Source: Cyanobacteria bacterium M_surface_7_m2_040 (GTDB taxonomy: Bacteria > Cyanobacteriota > Cyanobacteriia > PCC-6307 > Cyanobiaceae). Taken from it: a stretch of DNA of 6,055 bases. The position numbers and the translations under genes are program-made. Every line of letters starts with the position of its first letter. Position 1 is the first letter of the stretch. Where the stretch lies: NCBI GenBank assembly GCA_016882555.1, contig VGPQ01000092.1, forward strand, positions 1 through 6,055. The letters are read 5' to 3'. This document shows positions 1 to 5,825 of the stretch, one piece after another. The notes under the pieces were generated by a model. The model was not told the DNA's origin. It made no database searches and saw only the letters and a program-made list of their open reading frames with translations.

Positions 1-113
1 GGGAACAGCAGCAGCCCAGACCAGCCCACGAAAACGAAGCGGTCGCGCTTGAGCCAGTCATCGAGGACGTCGAACCATCCCCGCTGCGGCGCGCGCCCTA
101 CAGCGATCGTCAT
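1..113 (-). CDS. psbD: Photosystem II D2 protein, N-terminal part (runs off the left edge)
   Basis: D2 is one of the two reaction-centre subunits of photosystem II. It binds P680 chlorophyll, pheophytin and the plastoquinone QA in the thylakoid membrane. Only 37 complete codons are present, starting at the ATG whose complement is 111-113. The translation begins [20 protein letters not shown] and continues through [17 protein letters not shown]. This is the classic D2 stromal N-terminus leading into the first transmembrane helix, and it is near-identical to D2 across cyanobacteria. The start is fixed by this conserved MTIAVG beginning. The remaining roughly 315 residues, including the quinone and iron ligands, lie outside the window. 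No Shine-Dalgarno sequence is visible before the start. The gene is divergent from ycf4. psbC usually follows psbD in cyanobacteria, but that cannot be seen here. Confidence 0.97.
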   Translation of the reverse strand, partial: MTIAVGRAPQRGWFDVLDDWLKRDRFVFVGWSGLLLF

Positions 114-188
114 GGGTAGAGCGAAACACCCGGCGATGGTATCAACGTTGAGAGGCCTGCCGTGGCTGATTGCAACGCGCTGACATCC

Positions 189-208
189 AAGGGCTGATCA
201 GCCTTTTT
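189..208 (+). terminator. Terminator-like hairpin with T-run between psbD and ycf4
   Basis: A perfect 12-base palindrome GGCTGATCAGCC (192-203) is followed directly by TTTTT (204-208). With flanking bases the stem is AAGGGCT (189-195) against AGCCTTT (200-206), with one G-U pair and a GATC loop. The T-run is on the plus strand only, so it would stop transcripts moving from the psbD start towards ycf4. The stem is short (7 pairs), so it may be weak, or the palindrome may instead be a protein-binding site in the psbD upstream region. Confidence 0.35.
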
Positions 209-255
209 AGGTATTTCTTCTGATTTCCGCTGGCTGCGCTCGTGCGTTCGGTCCG

Positions 256-263
256 GCGATCGC
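256..263. repeat. HIP1 octameric palindrome GCGATCGC
   Basis: The octamer GCGATCGC sits inside the 10-base palindrome GGCGATCGCC (255-264). HIP1 is a highly iterated palindrome in many cyanobacterial genomes. I found only one copy in this window, so this genome may not be rich in HIP1 and a chance occurrence is possible. Confidence 0.5.
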
Positions 264-339
264 CTTGGCAGCGACGTTGTCACGGGGCCACAGCCCGTTC
301 GCCTGCGGGTCAGGATGGCTTCACCTGATCACGCAGTCG

Positions 340-912
340 ATGGCGACTCCCGAGGCCCCAGCCACCTCGTCCAAGGCTGAAGACCAGGTGTTGGAGCAGC
401 CCGTGCTGGGTTCCAGGCGCCTGTCCAATGTGCTGGTGGCTTCGGCGGTGAGCGCCGGAGGCGCCGGCTTCCTGCTCACGAGCCTGTCGAGCCGGCTGGG
501 GCTTGATCTGCTGCCCATCGGCCACCCTGCCGCGCTCGAGTTTGTGCCCCAGGGTCTGGTGATGGGGCTCTATGGCGTCGCGGCGGTGCTGCTGTCGACC
601 TACCTGTGGGCGGTGATCGGGCTCGACGTGGGCGCCGGCAGCAACCGTTTTGACCGCGTCAGCGGTGAGGCCACGATCAGCCGCCGCGGTTTTCGCCAGC
701 GCATCGATGTGACCATCCCCCTCGTCCAGATCCAGGCGGTCAAGGTGGAGGTGCGCGATGGCCTCAACCCGCGGCGGCGCCTCGCTCTGCGGGTGCAGGG
801 CCGCCGCGACATGCCCCTGACCCGGGTGGGCGAGCCCATGCCGCTGGCTGATCTGGAGCAGGGCGGGGCGCAGTTGGCCCGCTTTCTGGGCGTGCCGCTG
901 GAGGGGCTGTGA
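340..912 (+). CDS. ycf4: Photosystem I assembly protein Ycf4
   Basis: Ycf4 is a thylakoid membrane protein that helps assemble photosystem I but is not part of the finished complex. The 190-residue product has two hydrophobic segments, about residues 28-50 (through [15 protein letters not shown]) and 69-94 ([20 protein letters not shown]). These are followed by a soluble part with the family signatures [10 protein letters not shown] (about 97-106), GLNPRRRL (141-148), PLTRVGEP (159-166) and the C-terminal [12 protein letters not shown] chose the ATG at 340 because it gives the usual family length (about 185 residues). The upstream TTG at 265 would add 25 residues with no Ycf4 character. The gene is divergent from psbD. 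Its TGA stop overlaps the ATG of the downstream isomerase by one base, suggesting translational coupling. Confidence 0.96.
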   Translation: MATPEAPATSSKAEDQVLEQPVLGSRRLSNVLVASAVSAGGAGFLLTSLSSRLGLDLLPIGHPAALEFVPQGLVMGLYGVAAVLLSTYLWAVIGLDVGAGSNRFDRVSGEATISRRGFRQRIDVTIPLVQIQAVKVEVRDGLNPRRRLALRVQGRRDMPLTRVGEPMPLADLEQGGAQLARFLGVPLEGL

Positions 913-1610
913 TGGCGCGATGGTTGTTGACGTTGCTGTTGCTGCTGACGCCTGTCGGGCTCACGGCCTGTGCCGCTGAAAGCGGTGGCAGGCCCCAGGG
1001 CTGCGAGGCGGGTGTCGTGCCCTGCCTCCAGGGCGCGGCCCTGGTGGAGCTCGAAACCAGCAGGGGCAAGGTCAGGGTCCAGCTCGATGGCGCCGCCGCA
1101 CCGCTCACCGCCGGCAACTTCGTGGATCTGGTCAATAAACGGGCCTACAACGGCACCCTGTTTCACCGGGTTGTGCGCGAACCGGTGCCGTTCGTGGTGC
1201 AGGGGGGCGATCCCCAGACCGCCAACCCCAAGGTCAGCCCCACCCAGTACGGCATGGGCAACTACCTCGATCCGGCCAGCGGCCAGAGCCGTCTGATTCC
1301 GCTGGAGCTCAAGCTCAGCAAGGAGGGCGCACCCCGCTATGGCGAGCTGCTCACGGCTCCGGGGATCACCCGCCAGCTTGCCTTGGTGCATCAGCGCGGT
1401 GCCGTGGCGATGGCCCGGTCCAACGATCCCAACTCGGCCAGCGCGCAGTTCTACATCGCGCTTCAAGCTCTGCCCGAGCTCGATGGCCGCTATGCCGTGT
1501 TTGGTCGTGTGGTGCAGGGCATGGAGGTGGTCGACACGATCCAGCAGGGCGACAAGCTGATCAAGGCTTCTCTCGTGGACGGCGGCACCCTGGTGAAGGG
1601 AGAGCCGTAG
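912..1610 (+). CDS. Cyclophilin-type peptidyl-prolyl cis-trans isomerase, predicted lipoprotein
   Basis: Cyclophilins catalyse cis-trans isomerisation of Xaa-Pro bonds and assist protein folding. The 232-residue product starts with a hydrophobic signal (residues 4-19) ending in a lipobox LTAC with Cys20, so it is probably a lipid-anchored protein on the periplasmic or thylakoid-lumen side. The cyclophilin core runs from about 43 to 230: FHRVV (Arg86, matching the catalytic arginine), VVQGGDP (97-101), GAVAMAR (163-169), SAQFYI (177-182) and LDGRYAVFGRVVQGMEVVDT (190-209). Leu190 replaces the tryptophan of human cyclophilin A, as in many bacterial cyclophilins of low cyclosporin affinity. About 35 extra residues lie between GGDP and GAVAMA. 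The ATG overlaps the ycf4 stop (TGATG); a GTG three bases earlier is an alternative. Substrate unknown; the coupling to ycf4 hints at a membrane or lumen folding role, which is inference. Confidence 0.92.
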   Translation: MARWLLTLLLLLTPVGLTACAAESGGRPQGCEAGVVPCLQGAALVELETSRGKVRVQLDGAAAPLTAGNFVDLVNKRAYNGTLFHRVVREPVPFVVQGGDPQTANPKVSPTQYGMGNYLDPASGQSRLIPLELKLSKEGAPRYGELLTAPGITRQLALVHQRGAVAMARSNDPNSASAQFYIALQALPELDGRYAVFGRVVQGMEVVDTIQQGDKLIKASLVDGGTLVKGEP

Positions 1611-1613
1611 ATC

Positions 1614-2144
1614 TCACGCTGGCACCCGCTTCTCGAGGCGGGTGCTCTTGAGCAATTCCGTGTTCACTCCGGAGGCGCGCTCGAGCGCCACCTTGCCGGT
1701 GCGCGCGATCTCGAGGATCCCGTAGGGCTCCATCAGCCGTTCGAGCGCCACCAGCTTGCCGGGATCGCCCACGACCTCCAGGGTCAGGGCGTCATCGGCC
1801 ACATCCACCACCTTGGCGCGGAACACCTGCACCAGCTCGAGGATGGCGCTGCGCTGATCGGCGGGGGCGGCCACCTTCAGCAGCATCAGCTCCCGCTCCA
1901 CCGCCGGGATGGTGGAGAGATCGATCACCCCCAGCACGTTGACCAGCTTGTCGAGCTGCTTGGTCATCTGCTCGAGGGTGCGGTCGTCGCCTTCGACCAC
2001 CATCGTGAGGCGCGACATGCCGCCTTTTTCAGCAGGACCCACCGCCAGACTTTCGATGTTGAAGCCGCGGCGGGCAAACAGCCCTGAAATGCGACTGAGC
2101 GCACCCGACTCGTCTTCAACCAGCACCGAAAGGGTGTGCTTCAT
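1614..2144 (-). CDS. ilvN: Acetolactate synthase small (regulatory) subunit
   Basis: This is the regulatory subunit of acetohydroxyacid synthase (also called IlvH), the first common enzyme of valine, leucine and isoleucine synthesis. It stimulates the catalytic subunit and mediates valine feedback inhibition in the cytoplasm. The 176-residue length fits the family. An N-terminal ACT domain (about 1-76) carries [19 protein letters not shown] and [12 protein letters not shown]. Gly14 and Asn29, whose mutation abolishes valine sensitivity in E. coli IlvH, are both present, so feedback control is probably intact. The C-terminal ALS_ss_C domain (about 84-160) includes [18 protein letters not shown] and a closing [15 protein letters not shown] stretch. 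The start is fixed by the conserved [10 protein letters not shown]. It lies 27 bases downstream of the hydrolase on the same strand, and only 3 bases separate its stop from that of the convergent isomerase gene. The catalytic ilvB/ilvI gene is not in this window. Confidence 0.96.
   Translation of the reverse strand: MKHTLSVLVEDESGALSRISGLFARRGFNIESLAVGPAEKGGMSRLTMVVEGDDRTLEQMTKQLDKLVNVLGVIDLSTIPAVERELMLLKVAAPADQRSAILELVQVFRAKVVDVADDALTLEVVGDPGKLVALERLMEPYGILEIARTGKVALERASGVNTELLKSTRLEKRVPA
1621..1646. terminator. GC-rich inverted repeat at the ilvN 3' end
   Basis: GCACCCGC (1622-1629) pairs with GCGGGTGC (1638-1645). With wobble and inner pairs the stem reaches about 11 base pairs around a small CTCG loop. 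It lies inside the last codons of ilvN and 11 bases beyond the stop of the convergent isomerase gene, so it could act on both transcripts. There is no T-run on either strand, so it is not a classical intrinsic terminator and may simply reflect coding sequence. Confidence 0.25.
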
Positions 2145-2171
2145 GGGGCAGCCGGGCGCACTGCAGGCAGG

Positions 2172-3095
2172 TCATCCCAAGGTACGTGCCAGCCAGTGCA
2201 GCAGCAGCTGATTGAAGGCCTCCGCGCGTTCATCGTGGGGGCAGTGGCCGCAGCGCTCGAGCTCCTCCCAGCTCAGATCGGGCCGCAGCCGGCGGCATTG
2301 CTCCCCCACCTCGAGCGGCACGAGGCGATCGTCGCGGCCCCAGATCAGCAGCAGGGGCAGCTGCAGCCGCGGCAGCAGGGCGCGGGCCGTGGCCGCAAAC
2401 GGCCGCAGTGCCATGGCGATGCTCATGGCCCGCAGGGCCCGCACGGCCGTGGGGCGTCGCGCCGGCCTGGCGATCACCCGCAACAGCTCCTGATCACCGA
2501 TGACCGCCTCGCTGTAGGCCAGTTGCAGCCCCAGGGCCAGCAGCGGTGAGTGGGCCAGCAAGGGCACGATCAGCTCCAGCGGCAGCAGCCGGCACAGCAG
2601 CCTGACCATCAGGCGTTTGAGCCGCCGGCGCCAGGGGCGGCGCCGGCCTGGGCGTCGCGGCGGCATCAGCAGACTGGGATCCGGCAGGGGGGCGGCGACC
2701 ACGGCCCGCACCCAGGCGGGCCACCAGACGCCGCAGCTGAGGGCCACCAGCCCCCCCAGGGAGTGCCCCACCAACACCACAGGGGCCTGCACCACCTGTT
2801 CGGCGAAGGCCTGCACCTGCTGTGCCCAGAGCCGGTTGTCGAGGCGACCCGCCGGCTGGCTCGAGGCGCCGAAGCCGATCAGATCGAGGCCGTACACACA
2901 CCAGCCCGCCGCCGCCAGGGGAGCGGCATTGCGCCGCCAGTGGCCGCTGCCGGCGCCAAAGCCGTGCAGCAGCACCAGGGCAGGCCGTTGCCGTTCGCCC
3001 AGCACCCGCCAGTGGCAGGCCATGCCCCGCCAGCTCCACAGCTGGGCGCTGCCCCAGCCGGCCGTTGCAGCACTGTGGTGGGGGCGAACTGTCAT
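2172..3095 (-). CDS. Alpha/beta-fold hydrolase, pheophytinase-like subgroup suspected
   Basis: A cytoplasmic-looking serine hydrolase of 307 residues; no signal peptide seen. Fold landmarks in order: LLHGFGAGSGHWR (oxyanion loop, 42-54), GLDLIGFGASS (69-79), the nucleophile elbow VGHSLGG with Ser112, IWGRDDRLVP with acid Asp256, and GHCPH with His284. The triad is complete. The run RLWAQQVQAF, then PVVLVGHSLGGLVAL, resembles cyanobacterial and plastid hydrolases related to pheophytinase, but the substrate cannot be read from the sequence. The cap (about 146-170) is unusually arginine-rich. I chose the ATG at 3095, which keeps the W-x-W-x-G strand (residues 20-24) before the core. A GTG at 3110 would add five residues and overlap the trm1 start. 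It is probably transcribed with ilvN, 27 bases downstream. The start codons of this gene and trm1 are only 7 bases apart. Confidence 0.9.
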   Translation of the reverse strand: MTVRPHHSAATAGWGSAQLWSWRGMACHWRVLGERQRPALVLLHGFGAGSGHWRRNAAPLAAAGWCVYGLDLIGFGASSQPAGRLDNRLWAQQVQAFAEQVVQAPVVLVGHSLGGLVALSCGVWWPAWVRAVVAAPLPDPSLLMPPRRPGRRRPWRRRLKRLMVRLLCRLLPLELIVPLLAHSPLLALGLQLAYSEAVIGDQELLRVIARPARRPTAVRALRAMSIAMALRPFAATARALLPRLQLPLLLIWGRDDRLVPLEVGEQCRRLRPDLSWEELERCGHCPHDERAEAFNQLLLHWLARTLG

Positions 3096-3102
3096 CGCGG
3101 TT

Positions 3103-3110
3103 GTGGCCAC
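3103..3110. other. Palindrome giving a GTG start on both strands
   Basis: GTGGCCAC is a perfect 8-base palindrome. On the plus strand its GTG is the best start for trm1. On the minus strand its GTG opens the hydrolase frame five codons before the preferred ATG at 3095. Both readings would begin Met-Ala-Thr. Confidence 0.6.
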
Positions 3111-4281
3111 AGACGCTGGCGATCACTATTGCGAAGGGGCGGCGCGGCTGCTGCCGGGGAGCGGCTTCTTCCGGCCCGATTCGCGCCCGGCGCGCGATCT
3201 GGGGGTGCTGCTGCTGGCCGATCTGGCGGCCACGGCGGGGCCGGCTCCGCTGGCGGTGCTCGATGCGATGGCGGGCTGCGGCATCCGCGCTCTTCGCTAT
3301 GGGCTCGAGGTGCTGGCGCCGCGCCAGCGGGGCGATCAGCTCTGGGTCAATGACGCCGATCCCGATCGCCTGCCGCTGCTGCAGGCCAATCTGCAGCGCC
3401 TGGCCGGTGTTGGGCTCGAGCTGCAGCTGCACAGCGAGACGGCCCAGCAGCTGCTGGCGCGCTGCCTGCTGGGCCGCCAGCGGTTTGATTTGCTCGACCT
3501 CGATGCCTTTGGCAGCCCAGCGGCCCTGCTGCCGCTGGCGCTGGAGGCGGTGCGTGTGGGTGGTCTGCTGTATGTGGCGAGCAGCGATGGCCGCTCCTCC
3601 ACCGGCCATGACCGCAGCGCGGCGGTGCGCCAGTTCGGTGCCGCGGCCCGGGCCCACCCGGCCAGCTGGGAGCTGGCCCTGCGCCTGCAGATCGGCCTGG
3701 TGGCACGCACGGCCTGGGCCCAGGGCCGTGGCATTGAGCCGCTGTTGAGCTTCAGCGAGGGCCGCACCTTCCGCACCGCCCTGCGCCTGCGCAAGCGGCC
3801 TGGCAGCGAGGCCCTGCAGCAACTGGGGATGCTGGCTCACTGCCATGGCTGCGGTGATCAGCAGGTGCAACCGTTGCTGCAGTTGCGGCAGTGGCAGCCT
3901 TGCCTGTGCCCCGGCCCGTCACCCCTGGCGATCAGCGGACCGCTGTGGATCGGACCGTTGCAGCACCGCCCCACCCTGGAGCGGCTGCAGCAGATTCGGC
4001 CTGGTCCACAGTGCTGCGCCGCCACGGCAAGGCTGCTGAGGCGACTGACTCAGGATCCAGGCGACCTGCCCCGCTGCTGGCCAGCGAGCACCATTGGCCG
4101 TTGCCTGGGCTGCGGACCACCACCCCTGGACAGGCTGCTGACGGCCTTGCGGCAGCAGGGGTTTCGCGCCGACGCCAGCGGCCTGATGCCGGCGCAGCTG
4201 CGCAGCGATGCGCCCTGGGCGCAAATTCTTGCGACCGCCCGCCAGCTGCGCCACGCCGCTCACGGCGGGACTGCTAAATAG
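3103..4281 (+). CDS. trm1: tRNA (guanine-26-N2) dimethyltransferase, Trm1 family
   Basis: Trm1 uses S-adenosylmethionine to add one or two methyl groups to N2 of G26 in tRNA; in Aquifex it also acts on G27. The 392-residue product shows a conserved start region [20 protein letters not shown] (9-28), SAM motif [15 protein letters not shown] (53-66), the acidic motif VNDADP (82-87), the catalytic-loop motif DLDAFGSP (132-139, where archaeal and eukaryotic enzymes usually have DPFGSP), SSDGRSSTG (160-168) and [13 protein letters not shown] (217-229). Cys247, Cys250, Cys267 and Cys269 suggest a zinc site like that of Trm1. GTG at 3103 is the only good start just before the conserved region; an ATG at 3022 would lie deep inside the divergent hydrolase. 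petM follows after 32 bases. The gene is very GC-rich, so long antisense reading frames appear opposite it. Confidence 0.88.
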   Translation: MATDAGDHYCEGAARLLPGSGFFRPDSRPARDLGVLLLADLAATAGPAPLAVLDAMAGCGIRALRYGLEVLAPRQRGDQLWVNDADPDRLPLLQANLQRLAGVGLELQLHSETAQQLLARCLLGRQRFDLLDLDAFGSPAALLPLALEAVRVGGLLYVASSDGRSSTGHDRSAAVRQFGAAARAHPASWELALRLQIGLVARTAWAQGRGIEPLLSFSEGRTFRTALRLRKRPGSEALQQLGMLAHCHGCGDQQVQPLLQLRQWQPCLCPGPSPLAISGPLWIGPLQHRPTLERLQQIRPGPQCCAATARLLRRLTQDPGDLPRCWPASTIGRCLGCGPPPLDRLLTALRQQGFRADASGLMPAQLRSDAPWAQILATARQLRHAAHGGTAK

Positions 4282-4313
4282 GTAGCCACCGTTTCGCACT
4301 GTGCGGTCTGCCC

Positions 4314-4412
4314 ATGGCCTCTGAAATCTTTGGCATCGCCGCTGTCTTCTGGGTGCTGATTCCCCTGGGGCTGGCCGGTGGCGCCCTGCTACTCAAGTTG
4401 CTCAAGGACTGA
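4314..4412 (+). CDS. petM: Cytochrome b6f complex subunit PetM (subunit VII)
   Basis: PetM is one of the small single-helix subunits at the rim of the cytochrome b6f complex in the thylakoid membrane, which passes electrons from plastoquinol to plastocyanin or cytochrome c6. The 32-residue product starts [20 protein letters not shown], continues [12 protein letters not shown], and forms one transmembrane helix (about 5-28) with a short charged tail. This matches cyanobacterial PetM in length and in the MASEIFGIA start and GGALLLKL end. It is too short for usual reading-frame cut-offs. It begins 32 bases after the trm1 stop without a Shine-Dalgarno site. The last two bases of its stop codon begin a long imperfect inverted repeat running towards ycf39. 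Confidence 0.95.
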   Translation: MASEIFGIAAVFWVLIPLGLAGGALLLKLLKD

Positions 4413-4468
4413 GCGGCCACCTGAGCTGACGCGGCTCGTGCGCATGCACACCTAGGCTCAGGCCGCTC
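4411..4468. repeat. Long imperfect inverted repeat between petM and ycf39
   Basis: GAGCGGCC (4411-4418) and TGAGC (4422-4426), separated by a 3-base bulge, pair with the uninterrupted GCTCA (4456-4460) plus GGCCGCTC (4461-4468). That makes 13 Watson-Crick pairs. The 29-base loop contains a second small hairpin, GTGC (4438-4441) with GCAC (4446-4449). No T-run follows on the plus strand. It may stabilise or process the petM mRNA 3' end, or attenuate read-through to ycf39. The right arm also includes TAGGCT (4453-4458), a weak -10 candidate for ycf39. Confidence 0.5.
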
Positions 4469-4488
4469 CTGAATCGGACTCGCTCGGC

Positions 4489-5451
4489 ATGCAGCTTCTG
4501 GTCGTTGGTGGCACAGGAACCGTCGGCCGGCAGATCGTGCGCCGGGCCCTGGATCAGGGTCATCAGGTGCGCTGCATGGTGCGCAGCCCCCGCAAGGCGG
4601 CCTTCCTGACGGAGTGGGGCTGCGAACTCACCCGTGGCGATCTGCTCGAGCCGGCCAGCCTCGATTACGCCCTCGAGGGCCAGGAGGCCCTGATCGATGC
4701 CGCCACGGCCCGGGCCACCGATCCCGGCAGTGCTTACGACATCGACTGGACCGGCAAGCAGAACCTGTTTGCCGCCGCTCGCCGGGCAGGGGTCAGGCGG
4801 GTGGTGTTCCTCTCATTGCTTGGCGCCGCCCAGCACCCGCAGGTGCCGCTGATGGAGATCAAGTCCTGCACGGAGCAGTGGCTGGCTGCCTCGGATCTGG
4901 AGTACACGATCCTTCAGGGCGTGGCCTTCATGCAGGGCTTGATCAGCCAGTTCGCCATCCCCGTGCTCGAGTCGCAGACGGTGTGGGTGAGCGGTTCGCC
5001 CACGCCGCTGGCCTACATGAACACCCAGGATGTGGCCCGCTTTGCGGTGGCGGCGCTGGAACGCCCCGAAACGGTGCGCCGCAGCTTTCCGGTGGTGGGC
5101 CCCAGGCCCTGGACCACCGGCGAGATCACCCAGTTGTGTGAGCGTCTCACCGGCAAGGATGCCCGCGTGGTGCGGGTGCCACCGGCGCTGCTGCAGGCCA
5201 TGCAGTCCGTGGCCAATTTCTTTGAGCCCAGCGTCAATGTGGCTGAGCGGCTGGCGTTTGCTGCGGTGACCGGCGGTGGGGCGGCCCTCGACGCTCCGAT
5301 GGAGGAAAGCTATGCCGCCTTCGGGTTGGATCCGGCTGAGACCACCACGGTTGAGGACTACCTCAAGGAGTACTACGACACCATCCTCAAGCGCCTGCGC
5401 GAGATGGAGGCGGATCTCGACAAGGACGCCAAGAAAAAGCTTCCCTTCTAG
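4489..5451 (+). CDS. ycf39: Ycf39-type atypical short-chain reductase, photosystem II assembly factor
   Basis: Ycf39 is an NAD(P)-binding, NmrA-like atypical SDR. In Synechocystis it associates with high-light-inducible proteins and chlorophyll synthase and helps deliver chlorophyll to newly made PSII reaction-centre proteins. The 320-residue length is typical. The Rossmann loop VVGGTGTVGRQI (5-16) is at the N-terminus, followed by VRCMVRSPRKAAFL (27-40) and RGDLLEPASLDYAL (49-62). The SDR active-site region is modified: RRVVFLSLLGA (103-113) and MEIKSCTEQWL (122-132) have no YxxxK, as in other Ycf39 proteins. Later come TILQGVAFMQGL (140-151) and the conserved YMNTQDVARF (176-185). The C-terminus ends in a lysine-rich DAKKKLPF. 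The ATG at 4489 gives the exact start of the first strand. It lies 76 bases after petM; a single transcript with trm1-petM is possible. Confidence 0.9.
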   Translation: MQLLVVGGTGTVGRQIVRRALDQGHQVRCMVRSPRKAAFLTEWGCELTRGDLLEPASLDYALEGQEALIDAATARATDPGSAYDIDWTGKQNLFAAARRAGVRRVVFLSLLGAAQHPQVPLMEIKSCTEQWLAASDLEYTILQGVAFMQGLISQFAIPVLESQTVWVSGSPTPLAYMNTQDVARFAVAALERPETVRRSFPVVGPRPWTTGEITQLCERLTGKDARVVRVPPALLQAMQSVANFFEPSVNVAERLAFAAVTGGGAALDAPMEESYAAFGLDPAETTTVEDYLKEYYDTILKRLREMEADLDKDAKKKLPF

Positions 5452-5490
5452 GGCTGTCTTCCAGGTCTCCCCTCAAGACCAGTTCGCCTG

Positions 5491-5496
5491 TACTAT
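5491..5496 (+). promoter_or_regulatory. Candidate -10 box upstream of the 71-residue gene
   Basis: TACTAT matches four of six bases of the TATAAT consensus and lies in a locally AT-richer spot between ycf39 and the next gene. Transcription starting about 7 bases on would give a leader of roughly 18 bases before the GTG at 5521. I see no good -35 hexamer at the right distance. Confidence 0.3.
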
Positions 5497-5520
5497 GAAG
5501 ACTGCGTCTCGGTCTGGTTC

Positions 5521-5736
5521 GTGTCCGTTGCTCAAATCAAAAACCTGCAGCGCCGTCTGGCCAACCTCGAGCAGGAAGCGATGCTTGAGGTGACCCGTGC
5601 CAGCGGGCATGAACTCTGGCAGAGCCTTGGGTTTGACGCCCTTGACAGCATTGAGGACCCGGCGCGGCGGGCGCGGGCCAACTACTACTACGGTCAATTG
5701 CTGACCGTGCGCGAGCTCAAGGAGACCCTGGCCTGA
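5521..5736 (+). CDS. Small conserved-looking protein of unknown function
   Basis: I do not recognise a named family for this 71-residue product. It is soluble, without signal or membrane segment. The first half is a likely amphipathic or coiled-coil helix (IKNLQRRLANLEQEAMLEV, residues 6-24). It is followed by ASGHELWQSLGFDALDSIED (27-46) and a charged helix RRARANYYYGQLLTVRELKE (49-68) with three adjacent tyrosines. It starts with GTG at 5521; no in-frame ATG precedes the helical region. Codon use matches the GC-rich neighbours, and it lies 69 bases after ycf39 with its own candidate -10 box, supporting a real resident gene. A role alongside photosynthesis genes would be only guilt by location. 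Confidence 0.7.
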   Translation: MSVAQIKNLQRRLANLEQEAMLEVTRASGHELWQSLGFDALDSIEDPARRARANYYYGQLLTVRELKETLA

Positions 5737-5825
5737 GCCCGCTGTCAGGGCCGCCATCCATGCTGGGGGCCACATCACGCTTTTTGAACCGCTGCCTGCC
5801 AGCCCCGTGTTGCTGTCTAGCCTCC

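Larger units (their letters stand above)
114..339. promoter_or_regulatory. Divergent psbD/ycf4 intergenic region
   Basis: This 226-base gap must hold the psbD promoter and leader on the minus strand and, unless ycf4 is read from further away, the ycf4 promoter on the plus strand. On the minus strand TACCAT (complement of 136-141) matches four of six bases of a -10 box and would give a leader of under 20 bases, but I see no matching -35 box. No clear -10/-35 pair was found for ycf4. The reading frame of ycf4 stays open back to a TTG at 265, but those 25 extra codons do not resemble Ycf4. The region also contains the hairpin at 189-208 and a HIP1 octamer at 256-263, listed separately. Assignment as a regulatory region is by position. 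Confidence 0.5.

Noticed and set aside
265..339. Upstream TTG extension of ycf4 by 25 residues
   Set aside because: The added residues do not resemble Ycf4, while the ATG at 340 gives the normal family length.
600..1466. Minus-strand open frame (288 codons) opposite ycf4 and the isomerase
   Set aside because: Antisense to two clearly recognisable genes, with Arg- and Gln-rich composition and no recognisable domain.
2617..3102. Upstream extension of the trm1 frame into the hydrolase region
   Set aside because: It is antisense to conserved hydrolase coding sequence and lacks Trm1 character; conserved Trm1 sequence begins just after the GTG at 3103.
2494..3870. Long minus-strand open frame (458 codons) opposite trm1 and part of the hydrolase
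   Set aside because: Its translation is Gln/Arg/Ala/Gly-rich low-complexity sequence with no fold motifs; it is a shadow of the very GC-rich trm1 and hydrolase frames.
5737..5825. Possible terminator with T-run at 5781-5785
   Set aside because: The GGCC repeats nearby form only a 4-5 bp stem and none ends directly before the five Ts.
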